A stretch of DNA of 64,000 nucleotides. It comes from Entoloma clypeatum. Lineage: Eukaryota > Basidiomycota > Agaricomycetes > Agaricales > Entolomataceae. The stretch is from contig OY751496.1 in the NCBI GenBank assembly GCA_963565915.1, positions 3,348,001 through 3,412,000 of the forward strand. Reading direction: 5' to 3'. Of this stretch, positions 18,701 to 29,538 are shown piece by piece; the first letter of the stretch is position 1, and each line of letters starts with the position of its first letter. The notes under the pieces are model-generated. The model was not told where the DNA came from and did not search any database. It saw only the letters and a list, made by a program, of their open reading frames with translations. Made by a program: the position numbers and the translations under genes.

Positions 18701-19475
18701 TGACCAAGTACCTTACCTTGAGAAAATTCTCGCACATATGGGGATGAGCGAATCCAATGCCACCCATACCCCACTCCCGATGGGCTACAAACCCATGAAG
18801 TCTGAGGATGAACCCAATGCGGAACTCAGATCCAAGTACCAATCCATCATCGGATCACTATTGTACTTAATGATCGGGACAAGACCCGACATTTGTTTCG
18901 CCATGATCAAAATGTCCCAATTCTCCGCAAACCCTACCAAACGCCATTTAGAAGTGGCTAGGGATATTTGCAGGTATTTGAAGGCGACAAAAGATTACGC
19001 AATCATGTACGATGGCGATTCTGGGAAAGGGATCTACGCATTTACAGACTCCGATTGGGCATCAGATGAAAACACCAGGAAATCCACTACTGGTTACTCC
19101 ATATCACTGGCGTCTGGAGAAGTAACATGGGTTTCGTCAGCGCAGAAAACCATTGCCCTCTCTTCCACGGAAGCAGAATACATGGCGCTATCAGATTGCA
19201 GTCGTGCAGTGACATGGCTTAGAAGCATGCTTGCCGAACTTGGGATGCAGATCAGATCAGTCCCAATCTATGGAGATAACAATGGCTCCGTCTTTATCGC
19301 ATCCAACCCTGTAACTGAAAAGCGGTCCAAGCACATCGACGTGCGATTTCACTTTGTCAGAGAAAAAGTATCCGAAGAAATTATTACGGTCGAATTCATC
19401 GAAGGAGTGAATAACCCTGCAGACCTTTTAACTAAGAATCTGGGGAAGATCCTCTTCAACAAGTTTATCCCGTAA
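15733..19475 (+). pseudogene. Copia-1 gag-pol, 3' part with in-frame stops
   Basis: It continues the copia protein after the Gypsy-out insertion: protease (WILDSGTSLHF), GAG-pre-integrase (TWHKRLGHPND...CTGCLKGK), integrase core (HSDLKQIS; VDGGGEFNEY; NGRAEWIN), RT (IYVDDSAF) and RNase H (FTDSDWAS; DNNGSVF). Stops are at 17799-17801 (TGA, Arg in Copia-2) and 18012-18014 (TAA, Arg in Copia-2). NGRAEWIN replaces NGRAERIN next to the catalytic Glu. The element cannot make its own full polyprotein. Confidence 0.9.
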
Positions 19476-19564
19476 TTTGGATTATTTAATAACTAGACAA
19501 AGAGAGAGTACCTATATGGGAAAAAGTAAGATGTATTTAGAAGTATGTACTAAATATGGGGGGG

Positions 19565-19863
19565 TGTTGAAACTTTTCCATCACGTAGATTAGATTACAT
19601 CACGTGACCTTTACACATCTTCGATTACATACTTGTTTGGTTGGTACAAACAGTAGTACGGTATATAAGACCAGGAAACTGTCAATATCAACAAGTTGTC
19701 TCTTGACTCTTAACCAGCTCCATCGCTCTTACCAGCCTCAACCGCTCTCACCAGCCTCACCCTTCCCAACCAAGTAAGTGACTAGAACGGTAGAGTAGAG
19801 TACTTCCACTGTAGCTGTGTTGCTCAGTACATCTGTGGCTAGCACCCAGGTGGAACTTCAACA
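19565..19863 (+). repeat. Copia-1 3' LTR
   Basis: 299 bp, TGTTGAA...TTCAACA, preceded by a run of G. It differs from the 5' LTR at a handful of positions. Confidence 0.9.
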
Positions 19864-20223
19864 CTTACTGGATGGTGCGGGAGAGGATGGCGATTGGGTG
19901 TGATTGGCTGGTGGATCCGGCCAATCAGTGGGAGGGGGGGTTTTGCGACAGATTGAGTGTCGATCCTGACCGATCTAGCGAGCGATGGAGCCCTGAGGGC
20001 CCGACCACCACCAGAGGAAGAGGGGGGTTCGTCATGGAAGGACATGTTGAACTATGATCTACTACAACTAGCAGCAATCAATGAAAAAGACGCGGGCACC
20101 TAATCACAATGGTGGTGGTTAGAGGAAGAGGAAGGTGTTTCAGGCATATGGAAGCTGTACTAACCTGGTAAAGAGATGTTAGTTGAGTACATACTTGTGT
20201 CCAACCAAGCTTTTATTTTTAAT
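19864..20223. other. Intergenic, no gene seen
   Basis: Between Copia-1 and the tRNA gene. It is G-rich on the plus strand with short open frames only. I see no continuation of the left-edge gypsy LTR here, which would be expected if Copia-1 had inserted cleanly into it. Confidence 0.5.
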
Positions 20224-20306
20224 GCTGTCGTAGCGCAATGGTAGCGCGTTGCTTTCCGGCTTACTCTGCAAGGCAAAGGCTCTGGGTTCGAGTCCCAGCG
20301 ATAGTG
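20224..20306 (+). tRNA. tRNA-Arg (CCG anticodon) with 11-nt intron
   Basis: Full cloverleaf by eye: acceptor GCTGTCG/CGATAGT (two G-T wobbles), D stem GCGC/GCGC with loop AATGGTA, anticodon stem TTGCT/GGCAA, variable AGGCT, T stem CTGGG/CCCAG with loop TTCGAGT. The loop between the anticodon stems has 18 nt. Placing an 11-nt intron (20260-20270) after position 37 leaves anticodon CCG at 20256-20258, reading CGG. A box tagcgcaatgg, B box ggttcgagtcc, and a TTTT terminator at 20307-20310. The amino acid depends on the intron placement. Confidence 0.75.
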
Positions 20307-20487
20307 TTTTGGTTTTTTATTCTGTTTATGTAAGATCATTTTCGTTGTCATAAGCTGTGCGATCAGAGCCAAATTTGCTTTCCTCTTCCCTTCTCCCAGG
20401 AATTCCGAATTCCTGCCATCCCTTTCGTTTTCGTGCACTCGACTGTCGTTTGTTTTTACAAATTGCCACGTCATACTCTGATCTGCG

Positions 20488-21965
20488 ATGTGGAATGACA
20501 TGCCTCCCGCCGTCGATCCCGATTCCGGTCTTTTCATCCCACCCCCTCCTGGCGCCACCCAAGGCGGACAACCTATAGCATACGCTCCGTTTCCCGGAAC
20601 AACTCCCCCCGTGTATGTACCCGATCGATCACTCACCCACAGAGACCCACAGAGTGACCCACACCTCCACAGCTCCCCCTGGGCTGCAAATTGGTCCGCC
20701 CCGGCCCACGCCTCGGCCTGGCTCCCCCAACAACAGCACCTACATCCCCCGCCGTCCAGCGCCCACTCCTGGGCCTACGGCCAATCGACGCCGTACAACG
20801 CTCCGACTCCCGCCGGCTCCTGGGGAGCGGCGACACCTGCTGGGTCCTACGGCCCTCCGACTCCGGCCAGCGTCAACGGCTACCCTCCCCTCACCGCTGC
20901 GTACTCCCCCTGGCCCACGGAACAGACACATCCCATCATCGTGGGTGGCACGCCCGCCGTCCCGGACGCGATGCTGGGGCAGCCGATGAACGCCAGTCCG
21001 TGGGTCAACGGGTTTGGGCCACCTCTCAGCGCCGGCAACTCTCCCCACCCCTCGAGGAAGAAAACCAAAAGCAAACGCAACAGCACCTTCCCTCATCCGT
21101 CTGATGCCGGCGCCCTCGTGCTGCAGCGGACAATGTCGCACGAGTATCCTTTGGGAGGCGGATTCGGCTTCCAGCTGCAGCGCTCGCTGTCCTCTGGTGG
21201 AGGATCGAAGGCGTACCCGCCTTTCACCGGGTATCAGCAGCCGATCGAGGAGTACAGCGCGAAGAACCTGGCGAGGCGGCCGAGGGAGTGGAGGCCAGAT
21301 TATGACGCACGGGAGGGCCTGGCGTCGTACATCCCGCGCGTGATCAAGCCCAGCTCTGACGTCCGAGGTTCGTCTGCTCTCCCACCTTCACTTTCCACAA
21401 CAACAAAAACAAAACAAAAAACCCTTGAACTGACACGCATTCACACACAGAATGGTCCGACCCGCAAAAGCGCACCCCGCACGAGTACCTCGCGTACAAG
21501 CCCTCCAACCCCGCCATCTTCTTCGACCTGCGGTCGAACCCGCTCGACCCCCTCAACCCCGGGTTGCAGCTGTCGCGGGCGCACCGCCGCCTCAACACGG
21601 TCGACTTTGCGCAGCTCGCGACGACGCCGGCCGCCCAGGTCATGCGGCTGTTCCACCCGTCCCTCCCGTGGTACATCGACATCTTCCAGTCGCACCCGAG
21701 CGGCATCACGGTGCACGACGTGCTGTGGCAGCTGTTTACGCAGCTGGACGTGCAGATTTTAGGGAAGGACTGGTACAATGAGTGCTTGAACGATGCGGAT
21801 AGGGCGCGGATGGCGGAGTGTTTCCAGGAGAGGGTGGAGGGGAGGGAGGACGAGATGAGGAGGGGGATCAAGAGGGTCGATTTTTTGAGGGGGAAGGTGG
21901 TGTTTGAGGGGTTGGCGAGGACGAGGAGCGGCATGTGGGAGATCAAGACGAGGAGGTATGAGTAA
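20488..21965 (+). CDS. DUF6699-type protein, Pro-rich N terminus
   Basis: Two exons, 20488-21367 and 21451-21965. The 83-bp intron (gttcgt...cacacag, with ctgac branch) restores the frame to give ...SSDVRE-WSDPQKRTPHEYL. About 464 aa. The first ~250 residues are low-complexity Pro/Ser/Ala with repeats such as TPAGSWGAATPAGSYG, then a basic stretch (RKKTKSKR). The C-terminal ~170 residues (AIFFDLRSNPLDPLNP, HPSLPWYIDIFQSHPSGITV, VLWQLFTQLD) fit the DUF6699 domain of agaricomycete proteins, whose function is unknown. A long-frame alternative that reads through the intron gives an Arg/Ser-rich nonsense tail. Confidence 0.8.
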
Positions 21966-22446
21966 GGGGTTGTTCTTTGTGGTGGGTCTTTTCTCGTCTT
22001 GCCGCTTTTGAGCTGAACGTCGGTGCTAGGTTCTTGTCAGCTGTATCGCATTATTGTCCTCATCAAGCTGTTTTTTTTTCTGTTTCTGTATCCTTATCTC
22101 GCACCTCACGTTATGCTCTCCGTATTCAACTGCTCTCCAAAATCTCTTCAACATTCATTTTCCTTCCCCTCCCTGGGTATCAACAAGTATCGTATCGTTA
22201 TCATTATGCACCTCTGCAACTTCGTTCCTTCCCCCCCGGCTTGATATCCATACAGAATGTACATATATCATGTACTTAGACTCGTTTCTGTGCTACTTAC
22301 GACTTGTAGAAATGATGACCTGGTTATCTTGGTAGATATATGCGCACCGTTGGCTGTTTTGATGCTCATTTGCCTTGGTGTCAATGATGTCAAATGAACA
22401 ACTATTGACTCGCCGCCTCAGCACCTCCCAATATAGCGACCAGAGG
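21966..22446. other. Intergenic between convergent genes
   Basis: 3' flanks of the DUF6699 gene (plus) and X1 (minus). T/C-rich stretches only; no gene supported. Confidence 0.5.
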
Positions 22447-24405
22447 TTATTTGCGTGATATAGAGTATATGTAGTGTGCAGCTATCAGGAGGGGAACGAC
22501 GAAAAGGCACTGTATAAATAACCTGTAGCGTACGTGAGACCAGCCCTCAGATTTCTTCTTGAAACTAGGATGCAACCCAGCTTTGCCGAACAACCGAAGT
22601 TCTGGCGATATCGATGGCGGCATATCCTTGGTGGGCGTGTCGAAGGGGGAGTCGGCGATGTTCTTCAAGTTGACCGGTAGCTGCAGTCTCTGAGCGGCTT
22701 CCTGCTTCTCCTTGCGCAACGTTTCGCGAAGGAATGGATACTTATCAAATAACGAGAGGGACAGCGGCGTAGGTTTGACGGGGGTGCCGAAGAGGGTTGA
22801 GCTGCCGTGGAGGGTATTACTGAACTTCTCCAGCTGCAGTTTCAGAGGCGCGTGCTTTTTCTCCTCCTCCTCACGCTTCCTCTCCTCCTCGCGCTTCTTT
22901 TCCCCCTTACGCATCATGTCACGAAGGAAAGGGGATTCCCCAAATAACGGAAGCGACAGCGGCGAAGCCTTGGCGGGGGTTGAGCTGCAGTCGAGGATCT
23001 TACTGATCTCCTTCATCCGCAGTTTCAGAGCCGCGTGCTCTTTCTCGTCCTCCCGTTTCTTGTCCTCCTCACGCTTCCTCTCCTCCTCCTCACGCTTCTT
23101 TTCCTCCTTCCGCATCATTTCGCGAAGGAAAGGGGATCTTTCGGAAAACGGAAGCGACAGCGGCGAAGCCTTGGCGGGCGTTGAGCTGCAGTCGAGGATC
23201 TTACTGATCTCCTTCAGCCGCAGTCCCAGAGCATCGTCCTGTTTCTCAGGCTTCTGGCATTCGGTAAAAAACTCGTCGTCCTCACGCTTCTTTTCCTCTC
23301 TACGCTTCTTTTCGTCCTCCCGCCTCTTATCCACCCTCTTCGTGTATTCCTTTCTCTTTTCAGCCTCCAGAGCAATGCGCGGGGTTGTGCGGGGCTGCAT
23401 CTGCTTTTGCAATGGAGGGTCAGGTGGCGGAATGTAGTGTATTGAAGCGCCGCGTCGGTTGTCGAGCCAAGGAGGCGTAGGTGGTGGGGGGTAGTAGTAT
23501 GTCGTGGTAGGCGGACGCGGAGGAGGAGGAGGGTGGTATGTTGTGGCAGGTTGACGCGGAGGAGAGTAGTAAGTACGCGGAGGAAGGTCGTACGCCGTCG
23601 GGTCAAGCTTCGTTGCCTCGCCGGGAAGGATCGCACGAAAGGGTCTGGCCGGGAAACTTGTGTTTCGCTCCGTCAACCTCCCAGGACGATCGGGGGTGCC
23701 AGTCCTGATACTCCGTTCTATCCGTGCGATGGTCCCTTGAGTCGTGATGCTTGATTTAAGCTATTTTTTGTTGTGAAAGAAAAAGATATCGTTATAAGGG
23801 GCAGTCCAGAAAACTGATTGCAGAAAGAAAGAAAAAACATGACACGAACGACGAATACATCCAGGGATTGCCTCAGGCTCTCTCTATACTCTCTGATCGT
23901 ATCGAGGTCCGACTTGTGCGTAAGAGTTCGACTGACGGTCCCCCTCGAAAGGTTCTTTGTCGCAAACCTCTCAATCTCAACGAGCTTCCTGAAATGGGAA
24001 GATCGACAACTTATGAGCAGAGGGATGACACGGGTGGGGGAGGGGGAGGCGCACCTCACCAGCTCTTGACAAATATTGACAAGCTCTGTTGACATCGGAA
24101 CATCTACAGCCGTGGTCAAAATAGCGTACACGAGCTCGCATGCATCCTTTGCGAGACGTTCAAATGCGTCTTTGTTGCCCTTGACAGTCTACCGGTCGAT
24201 GAGAAATAAAAAAATTCCAAGGATAGGATACAAACCATACCTTTATTATGTTGACAATGCTCAACACAAGTTGGGCCGCGTCCTGCAGGTACGGTATGCA
24301 ACACGCCCTGGCGGCCGTGGTCAGCGACGAGAGCACGACATCAGAGGCGTCTAGCACGGTCGTTAATTTGCAGAGGCTGCGCTGCTGAGAGTTTGAAATC
24401 AGCAT
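22447..24405 (-). CDS. X1: MLKL/HeLo-like four-helix N-terminal domain, coiled coil, C-terminal membrane anchor
   Basis: Four exons (24405-24241, 24188-24055, 23988-23850, 23760-22447) give about 583 aa. Intron positions and phases (0, 2, 0) match X2 and X3. Residues 1-146 form the family module (IPYLQDAAQLVLSIVNIIK; DAFERLAKDACELVYAIL; KLVEIERFATKN; YRESLRQSLDVF), resembling the MLKL N-terminal/HeLo-like bundle found on fungal NLR-type proteins. Then come a Pro/Tyr-rich linker, charged Lys/Glu coiled coils, and three repeats built on LKEISKILDCSSTPAKASPL followed by SPFLR-type segments. The last ~25 residues (LFIQCLFVVPLLIAAHYIY) are a single membrane helix. I infer a membrane-tethered signalling or cell-death-related protein; function is unproven. 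Confidence 0.8.
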
Positions 24406-25566
24406 GATTGAGGTTGGCTGGACATGCTATTACTGAGTGAGGTGGCAATGTCAAAGCTTCGCTCTGGGCAAGGTACCGCCGCAGGGTTCTGCATTTCGAC
24501 AGATTGAACTAGTTTTCGAACTCCGACACCATCTTCGTTGGTTTTCAAGTTGCCCACTGCAAGGTCGCAACACCGAATGGCTGTAAAACGATGGCCACAT
24601 GCCGCAACACGGTGGCATAGTTTCTTTTGTTCACAGGCGTCATGTTGAACGTATTGACATGCGAAGAGCTGACGATGAGCAATTTGGATGGCAAGTTCTG
24701 GGGAGATCAAAATGCTCGACGGTCCCTGTAAAATGAACCATGAGTTGGGGGTGTCGTTGTGAGTCTGCTTTTCTCGGAGAAGATTCGCAGAACTTTGAAT
24801 CGAGATGCATCATTCTCGGTGCGTCGTTGTTTTCTCGACGGCTTAATCTTCATAAACTGCAGCTTTTACGATCGGTCTACTACTTCCTTTCGCTAATCCA
24901 ATATGTACATCGTTTTCGCGTCCCTGCTACTTCCCCTGTCTTCTGGATACGCGTCGAGCTTCACGTAGAGGATGAGACTGTCCCAAGTTTCAAGTTATGT
25001 CGCATCCTTGCTTCCAACACTGTCAATAATGTCTGCAGACTGGCATCCGCCGGCACAGCGGTCGGAAGACATGGATAAAATTTAATTACTCATCGTGGAT
25101 GAGTCTCGTGAACTCTGAAGCTCTGCATCACTTGTGAGTTCGTTCGACATAGGTGTTACCTGAAAGTTACCTGTATCCGTAAGCCAGCAGTTCCGAGGCT
25201 CGGCCCTTGGTGCTGAGTAACGTATTCAAACGCCTGCGCGACCCGACGGTTTTGAGCCGCGGAATGGAAGAAACTCAGTAACGCAGTTCAGCTTCCGCCT
25301 AAGGTCGCTAGAACGACAGGAGTGATAAGAGTTGTTCTTCGACGAGATTGCGTGGACCCTCCGCATGGTGAGGAGCCTAGAAGGGGTCTGCCTTTGTTGC
25401 GTTTCAGCAAGAACGCCGAGATTTCGCCAGTGCGCACCAACGCGGGTGGCCCCCAAGCGCTTCTCGGTTTTCCATCGGTTTTCGTTGGTATAAAGGTTCC
25501 CTGTTTTCCATCTGCAAATACAAGGTCCAAACTACAACTACCCTCCCCGCACACAGCAAAACTATC
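24406..25566. other. Divergent intergenic region between X1 and secreted-protein gene A
   Basis: 24393-24540 (X1 5' flank) is repeated in diverged form at about 26350-26490, including the cat of the start codon and cgaactccgacaccatcttcg. From about 25200 the sequence is the promoter block shared with genes B, C and D, with TATA (tataaa) at 25489-25494. No protein gene seen. Confidence 0.6.
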
Positions 25567-26164
25567 ATGAAGCTCTTCTTATCTCTTACCGCTGTCCTGA
25601 TCCTCGTCGCTAATCCAGCCTTGGCCGCTGAGGTGCATGATCATGCTTCATAACCTATTGCTTCCCAGCTGACCTCGACCGGATCCCCAGACTGCCAAGA
25701 TTTGTCCTCCGAAGCCAGAGATTGCAATTCCTATCTATCGAGTAGAGAAACCCAAAGTCGACAATTTCTACTCCACAGACAACAGCCAGATCAATCCCCT
25801 CGTTTCTTCTGGCGGGTACAAACGCAAGGAGTCAGTAGGCAATATATTCCATAACCAGCTTCCCGGCACCATCCCTCTTCACCGTTTATATCTCCCGGGC
25901 CGGACCGACCACACATATACAGCTTCGCCAGGTGACAGGGAGGCTGCGCTTAAAATGGGATACCATGATGAGGGCATGATGGGCAGCCTCGTCCAGTATG
26001 GTGGTTGTACATATAAAGGGTTCAAAGTGGCGCCGCTCTATCGCTTATACAACAAGAAAACAACCGCTCATATGTTAACCCATGATGACGCCGAGAGAGC
26101 CGTGGCCCTCAAGAGTGGCTTTGGGGAGTCCACCGTACTTGGCTACGTTCTCATACCTTTCTGA
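25567..26164 (+). CDS. Secreted DUF5648-like repeat protein A
   Basis: Exons 25567-25632 and 25691-26164 give 179 aa. Exon 1 encodes a signal peptide (MKLFLSLTAVLILVANPALA); the 58-bp intron follows it. The mature part has three repeats of the pattern Y/HRLY...DH-YT/ST...GY..E/DG..G, e.g. VDNFYSTDNSQINPL, GTIPLHRLYLPGRTDH, FKVAPLYRLYNKKT and LGYVLIPF, as in DUF5648 beta-propeller-like proteins. Two Cys (ICPPKP, GGCTYKG) could form a disulfide. Extracellular; role unknown. Tandem with B, inverted relative to C, and shares its promoter block with B, C and D. TATA is 73 bp upstream of the ATG. Confidence 0.85.
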
Positions 26165-26973
26165 ACGTTCTTCACTCATCACGTTGAATACGTACGTAAC
26201 AAGAGGCTTGGTCTTGGTCGCTATATATACACATGTCCCGCCCTCTCGTAGATATAGTATCTAGCCTGAGTCACCCTCGATACTGGGCTTTTATCAAGAT
26301 CTTGGCCGATCTGAACTCATCGCTTCATGGTCAGATCAGCGTACACTAGCTCGCTGAGATTTGGAAATCTTCATGATTGAGGTTCGCTGGACATGCTATC
26401 CAGTGAGGTGGCAATATCAATCATCGTTCTAGGCAAGGTACCGCCAATTGATCTTGTTTTCGAACTCCGACACCATCTTCGTCACGTATTATTGTCCTTC
26501 ATCAAACAATCCGGAGACCGATTCAAACAAGTTTGAACTTGAAACCCAGCATGTTCCAGCCCTTGGTACTGGGTAACCTTATTCAAACACCTGCGCGACC
26601 CGACGGTTCTGAGCCGCGGAATGTTAGGAGAAACTCAGTAACTCCGTCCTCTGACAGCCAACCGTCTGGTTCAACATCCGTCTGAGGTCACTACAACGAT
26701 AGGAGTGATAAGAGTTGTTCTTCAACGAGATTGCGTGGACCCTCCACATAATGAAGATCTAGAGCCTGCAAGGGGTCGTGTTTGTCGTGCATCACTGATC
26801 AGCGACAACGGAGTATTTCGAAGGATTTTTGCGTTCCGAGATTTCGCCGCCCAACCTAACTCGGGTGGCTCCCATGCGCTTCCCGTTTTCGCTGGTATAA
26901 AGGTTCACTGTTTTCCACCTGCAAAAACAAGGTCCAAACTACAACCACCCTCCTCGCACACAGCAAAGCTATC
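26165..26973. other. Duplicated intergenic unit upstream of gene B
   Basis: 26350-26490 repeats the X1 5' flank (24393-24540). 26560-26973 repeats the promoter block of gene A, with TATA at 26896-26901. 26165-26330 is the 3' flank of A and matches the 3' flank of B (27584-27740). The A and B units therefore arose by duplication of a segment longer than the gene. No other gene. Confidence 0.65.
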
Positions 26974-27583
26974 ATGAAGCTCTTTTTGTCTCTTACCGCC
27001 GTCCTGAGCCTCGTCGCTATTCCAGCCTTGGCTGTTGAGGTGCATCATTATGCCTTATAACCTATTGCTCCCCAATTGACCTCGACCCGATCCCCAGACT
27101 GACAAGATTTGTCCTCCGGAGCCAGAGACTGCAATTCCGCTCTATCGAGTAGAGAACCACAAACACGACTATTTCTACTCCACAGACACCAGCCACATCA
27201 AAACCCCCAATGCCGGCGCTGGCGGGTACAAACGCAAGGAGTCAGTAGGCAATATATTCAATAACCAGCCCGAGTTCCCCGGCACCATCCCTCTTCACCG
27301 TTTATACTTCCCGGGCCGGACCGGCCACACATACGCAGTTTCCCCTAGCGACATGGAGGCTGCACTCAAAATGGGATACCATGATGAGGGTGTAATAGGC
27401 AGCCTTGTACAGTATGGTGATTGTGCATCGGCATATCCAGGGTTCAAAGTGGCGCCGCTCTATCGCTTACACAACAAAAAAACGAACGCCTATCTGTTAA
27501 CCCACGATGACGCCGACAGAGCGGCCCTAAAGAGTGGTTATGGGGAGGCAACTATACTTGGCTACGTTCTCATACCTTTATGA
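26974..27583 (+). CDS. Secreted DUF5648-like repeat protein B
   Basis: Exons 26974-27039 and 27098-27583, 183 aa, closest to gene A. Signal peptide MKLFLSLTAVLSLVAIPALA; intron at the same position and length (58 bp). Three repeats: YDYFYSTDTSHI-like (HDYFYSTD), GTIPLHRLYFPGRTGH, FKVAPLYRLHNKKT, ending LGYVLIPL. It has a few small insertions relative to A (for example EFPG, and CASAYPG in place of CTYKG). The Cys pair is kept. Confidence 0.85.
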
Positions 27584-28014
27584 ACGTTCTCCACTCCTCA
27601 CGGTGAATATGTACGTAACATGGCCTTTGTGTCTTGGTTGCTATATATACACATGTCCGCCCCGTAGATATACTATGTACCAGTCACCCTCGATACTGCC
27701 AGTGGACTTTTATCAAGATGTTGAACTCATCACGTCATGGATATTATTTTACTGAAACAACGTGGCAGGAAAAGATCTGTGCCAGGGAGAAATTGGGATT
27801 CACGGCGAACAAATGAATGGAGGACGGAGAATGGGTTGAAGGAGAAGATGGAAGGATGCGCGGAATTCCTAAGACACAGAGTCACTCGCTTTCCACACCA
27901 CTGGATAAGATTCCAGTATCGAGCGTGAGTCGACTTACTATATCTATGAGAAGACTGGGAACTCGGACATTTGGCGACTAAATATGTACTGCGTACGTAC
28001 AAAGTGAAGAACAT
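27584..28014. other. Intergenic between convergent genes B and C
   Basis: 3' flank of B and C; contains ctatatatacacatgtc, repeated from the 3' flank of A. No gene supported. Confidence 0.5.
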
Positions 28015-28613
28015 TTAGAGAGGCGCGAGAACATAGCCAAGTACCTCAACATCCCGATAGCCACTACTGAGGGCCGCGCCTCTGATCGCATCATCAGAGG
28101 CCAACATCTGGATGGCTGTCTTTTTGTTGTATAAGCGATGGAGGGGCAACACTTTGAACCCTTTATATTCACAACCACCATACTTGATGAGGTAGCCCAG
28201 TACGCCCTCAGCATGATAACCCGCATTCATCGCAATCCTGCTTTCGCTGGAGGAGGTTACATATGCGTGCTTTTCCCGGACTGGATTATTTAAACGGGAA
28301 AGAGCAACGGTGCCGGGCTGCTGGGCATGGAAGATTTTGCCTACTGAATCCTTGAGATGGTACCCAGAGGAGTAAACAGCCCCATTGATCTGGGTGGGGT
28401 CTGTGGAGTAAAAAAAGTCGACCCCGGGTTTCTCTGTTGCGAAGATAGGAATTGCAATCTCTGGCTTCGTAGGACAAATCTTCTTAGTCTGGGGATGCGG
28501 TCGAGGTCAGCTGGGGAATCCATAGGTCATAAGGCATAATAACGCACCTTAACGGCCAAGGCTGGAGTAGCGACAAGGGTCAGGACGGCGGTAAGAGTTA
28601 AAAAGAGCTTCAT
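28015..28613 (-). CDS. Secreted DUF5648-like repeat protein C
   Basis: Exons 28613-28548 and 28488-28015, 179 aa, inverted relative to A and B. Signal peptide MKLFLTLTAVLTLVATPALA, intron at the same site. Repeats: VDFFYSTDPTQINGA, GTVALSRLNNPVREKH, FKVLPLHRLYNKKT, LGYVLAPL. More diverged than B from A. The TATA of the shared promoter is altered (tattagagg in place of tataaagg), so expression may differ. Confidence 0.83.
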
Positions 28614-29538
28614 GATAGCTTTGCGTGTGCTAGAAGGATGGTTGTAGTTTGCACCTTGTATTCGCAGATGGAAAATAGTGAACCTCTAATACCAGTGGAA
28701 AACCGGGACTTTCACGGTGGCCACCCGCGTGAGGACGCACCGGCGAAATCTCGGAACGCAGCGTTCATTTAGGGGCATCGCGCCGGGGAGGAGTTTTTGG
28801 AAAGCAAACCGCTTACAGACATGGTAAAGGAAGCTCTGAGCCCCAAGGGCATGTCGGCCAGACCAAAATGACATCCTCATATGCGACAAACCCAGATCCC
28901 TTCCAGGCTCCTCACCCCGCGGACGGTCCACGCAATCTCATTAATTTTATCACTGCTGTCACTGTAGAGACCTCGGACGGCTTGCTGTCGAATTTGCCTG
29001 ACGACGGTCTTCGAACGGCGTTGATCTCGAGTTACCGGGCCTCTTCCATTCCGAGTCCGCGGCTCGGGCCGCACAGGCGTTGAATAAGTTACCCAGTACC
29101 AAGGGCTGAGCGGACCTGTTAGATTACGGATACAGGAAACTTGCACAATTGCCATGTCGAACCCGACATCGTGGCAAAACGGGATGACCCGAAATAAAAC
29201 TTCAACTGGCGTATGCCAACATTGACCGATTGGTTGTTAGATTATTCTCCGTCCGGCTCTGCTGCTAAAGTTTCAATATGCTGTGACTTGATGGGAGCTA
29301 GCCCAAAACAATAGACAGCGCATCAGCACCGTGTGATGGGGGCGAAACAGGAGCGAGATACTACTCATACCAAAACCGAGCCTGGTCGAGCGATCATTGG
29401 AAGATTCCGATGCGACGTCCATCGTCGTGTTCCCTGAACTGTTGTTGACTCAGAAGACGCCTCAGCACCGCCGACGTTGCTCAACGTCAGGCCTTCAGAT
29501 ACGCGAATGCCGAGCCGAACCCCATCCAGCCAGAATCC
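28614..29538. other. Promoter block of gene C and 3' flank of X2
   Basis: 28614-29100 reads on the minus strand as the same conserved upstream block as A, B and D (ttggtactgggtaac..., cgtccgaggtc, gagattgcgtgga). 29397-29480 on the minus strand resembles the C-terminal coding part of X3 but in broken frame. Confidence 0.55.

Larger units (their letters stand above)
906..19863 (+). mobile_element. Copia-1: decayed Ty1/copia element split by a nested gypsy pair
   Basis: It is bounded by two 299-bp LTRs in direct orientation (906-1204, 19565-19863) that differ at several positions. The coding part is in two pieces, 1570-2573 and 15733-19475, interrupted by Gypsy-out (2574-15732). Protein-level comparison with Copia-2 (50243-54970) shows the same family and at least three in-frame stops. 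A polypurine run (ggggggg) precedes the 3' LTR. The 5-bp flanks (gtgat at 901-905, cttac at 19864-19868) do not match, so no target duplication is visible. Confidence 0.9.

Noticed and set aside
20488..21762. Single 424-aa frame through the DUF6699 gene
   Set aside because: Past 21367 it turns into Arg/Ser/Thr low-complexity sequence. An 83-bp GT...AG intron restores a sensible C-terminal domain.
22712..23437. 241-aa plus-strand frame opposite X1
   Set aside because: Ser/Arg-rich shadow of the Lys/Glu coiled-coil codons; no start context or domain.
24399..24710. 103-aa minus-strand frame just upstream of X1
   Set aside because: Overlaps the X1 start and has no protein-like features; the duplicate segment at 26350-26490 does not keep it open.
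28877..29155. Short minus-strand frame upstream of gene C
   Set aside because: Lies wholly in the promoter block shared by genes A-D and is not open in the other copies.
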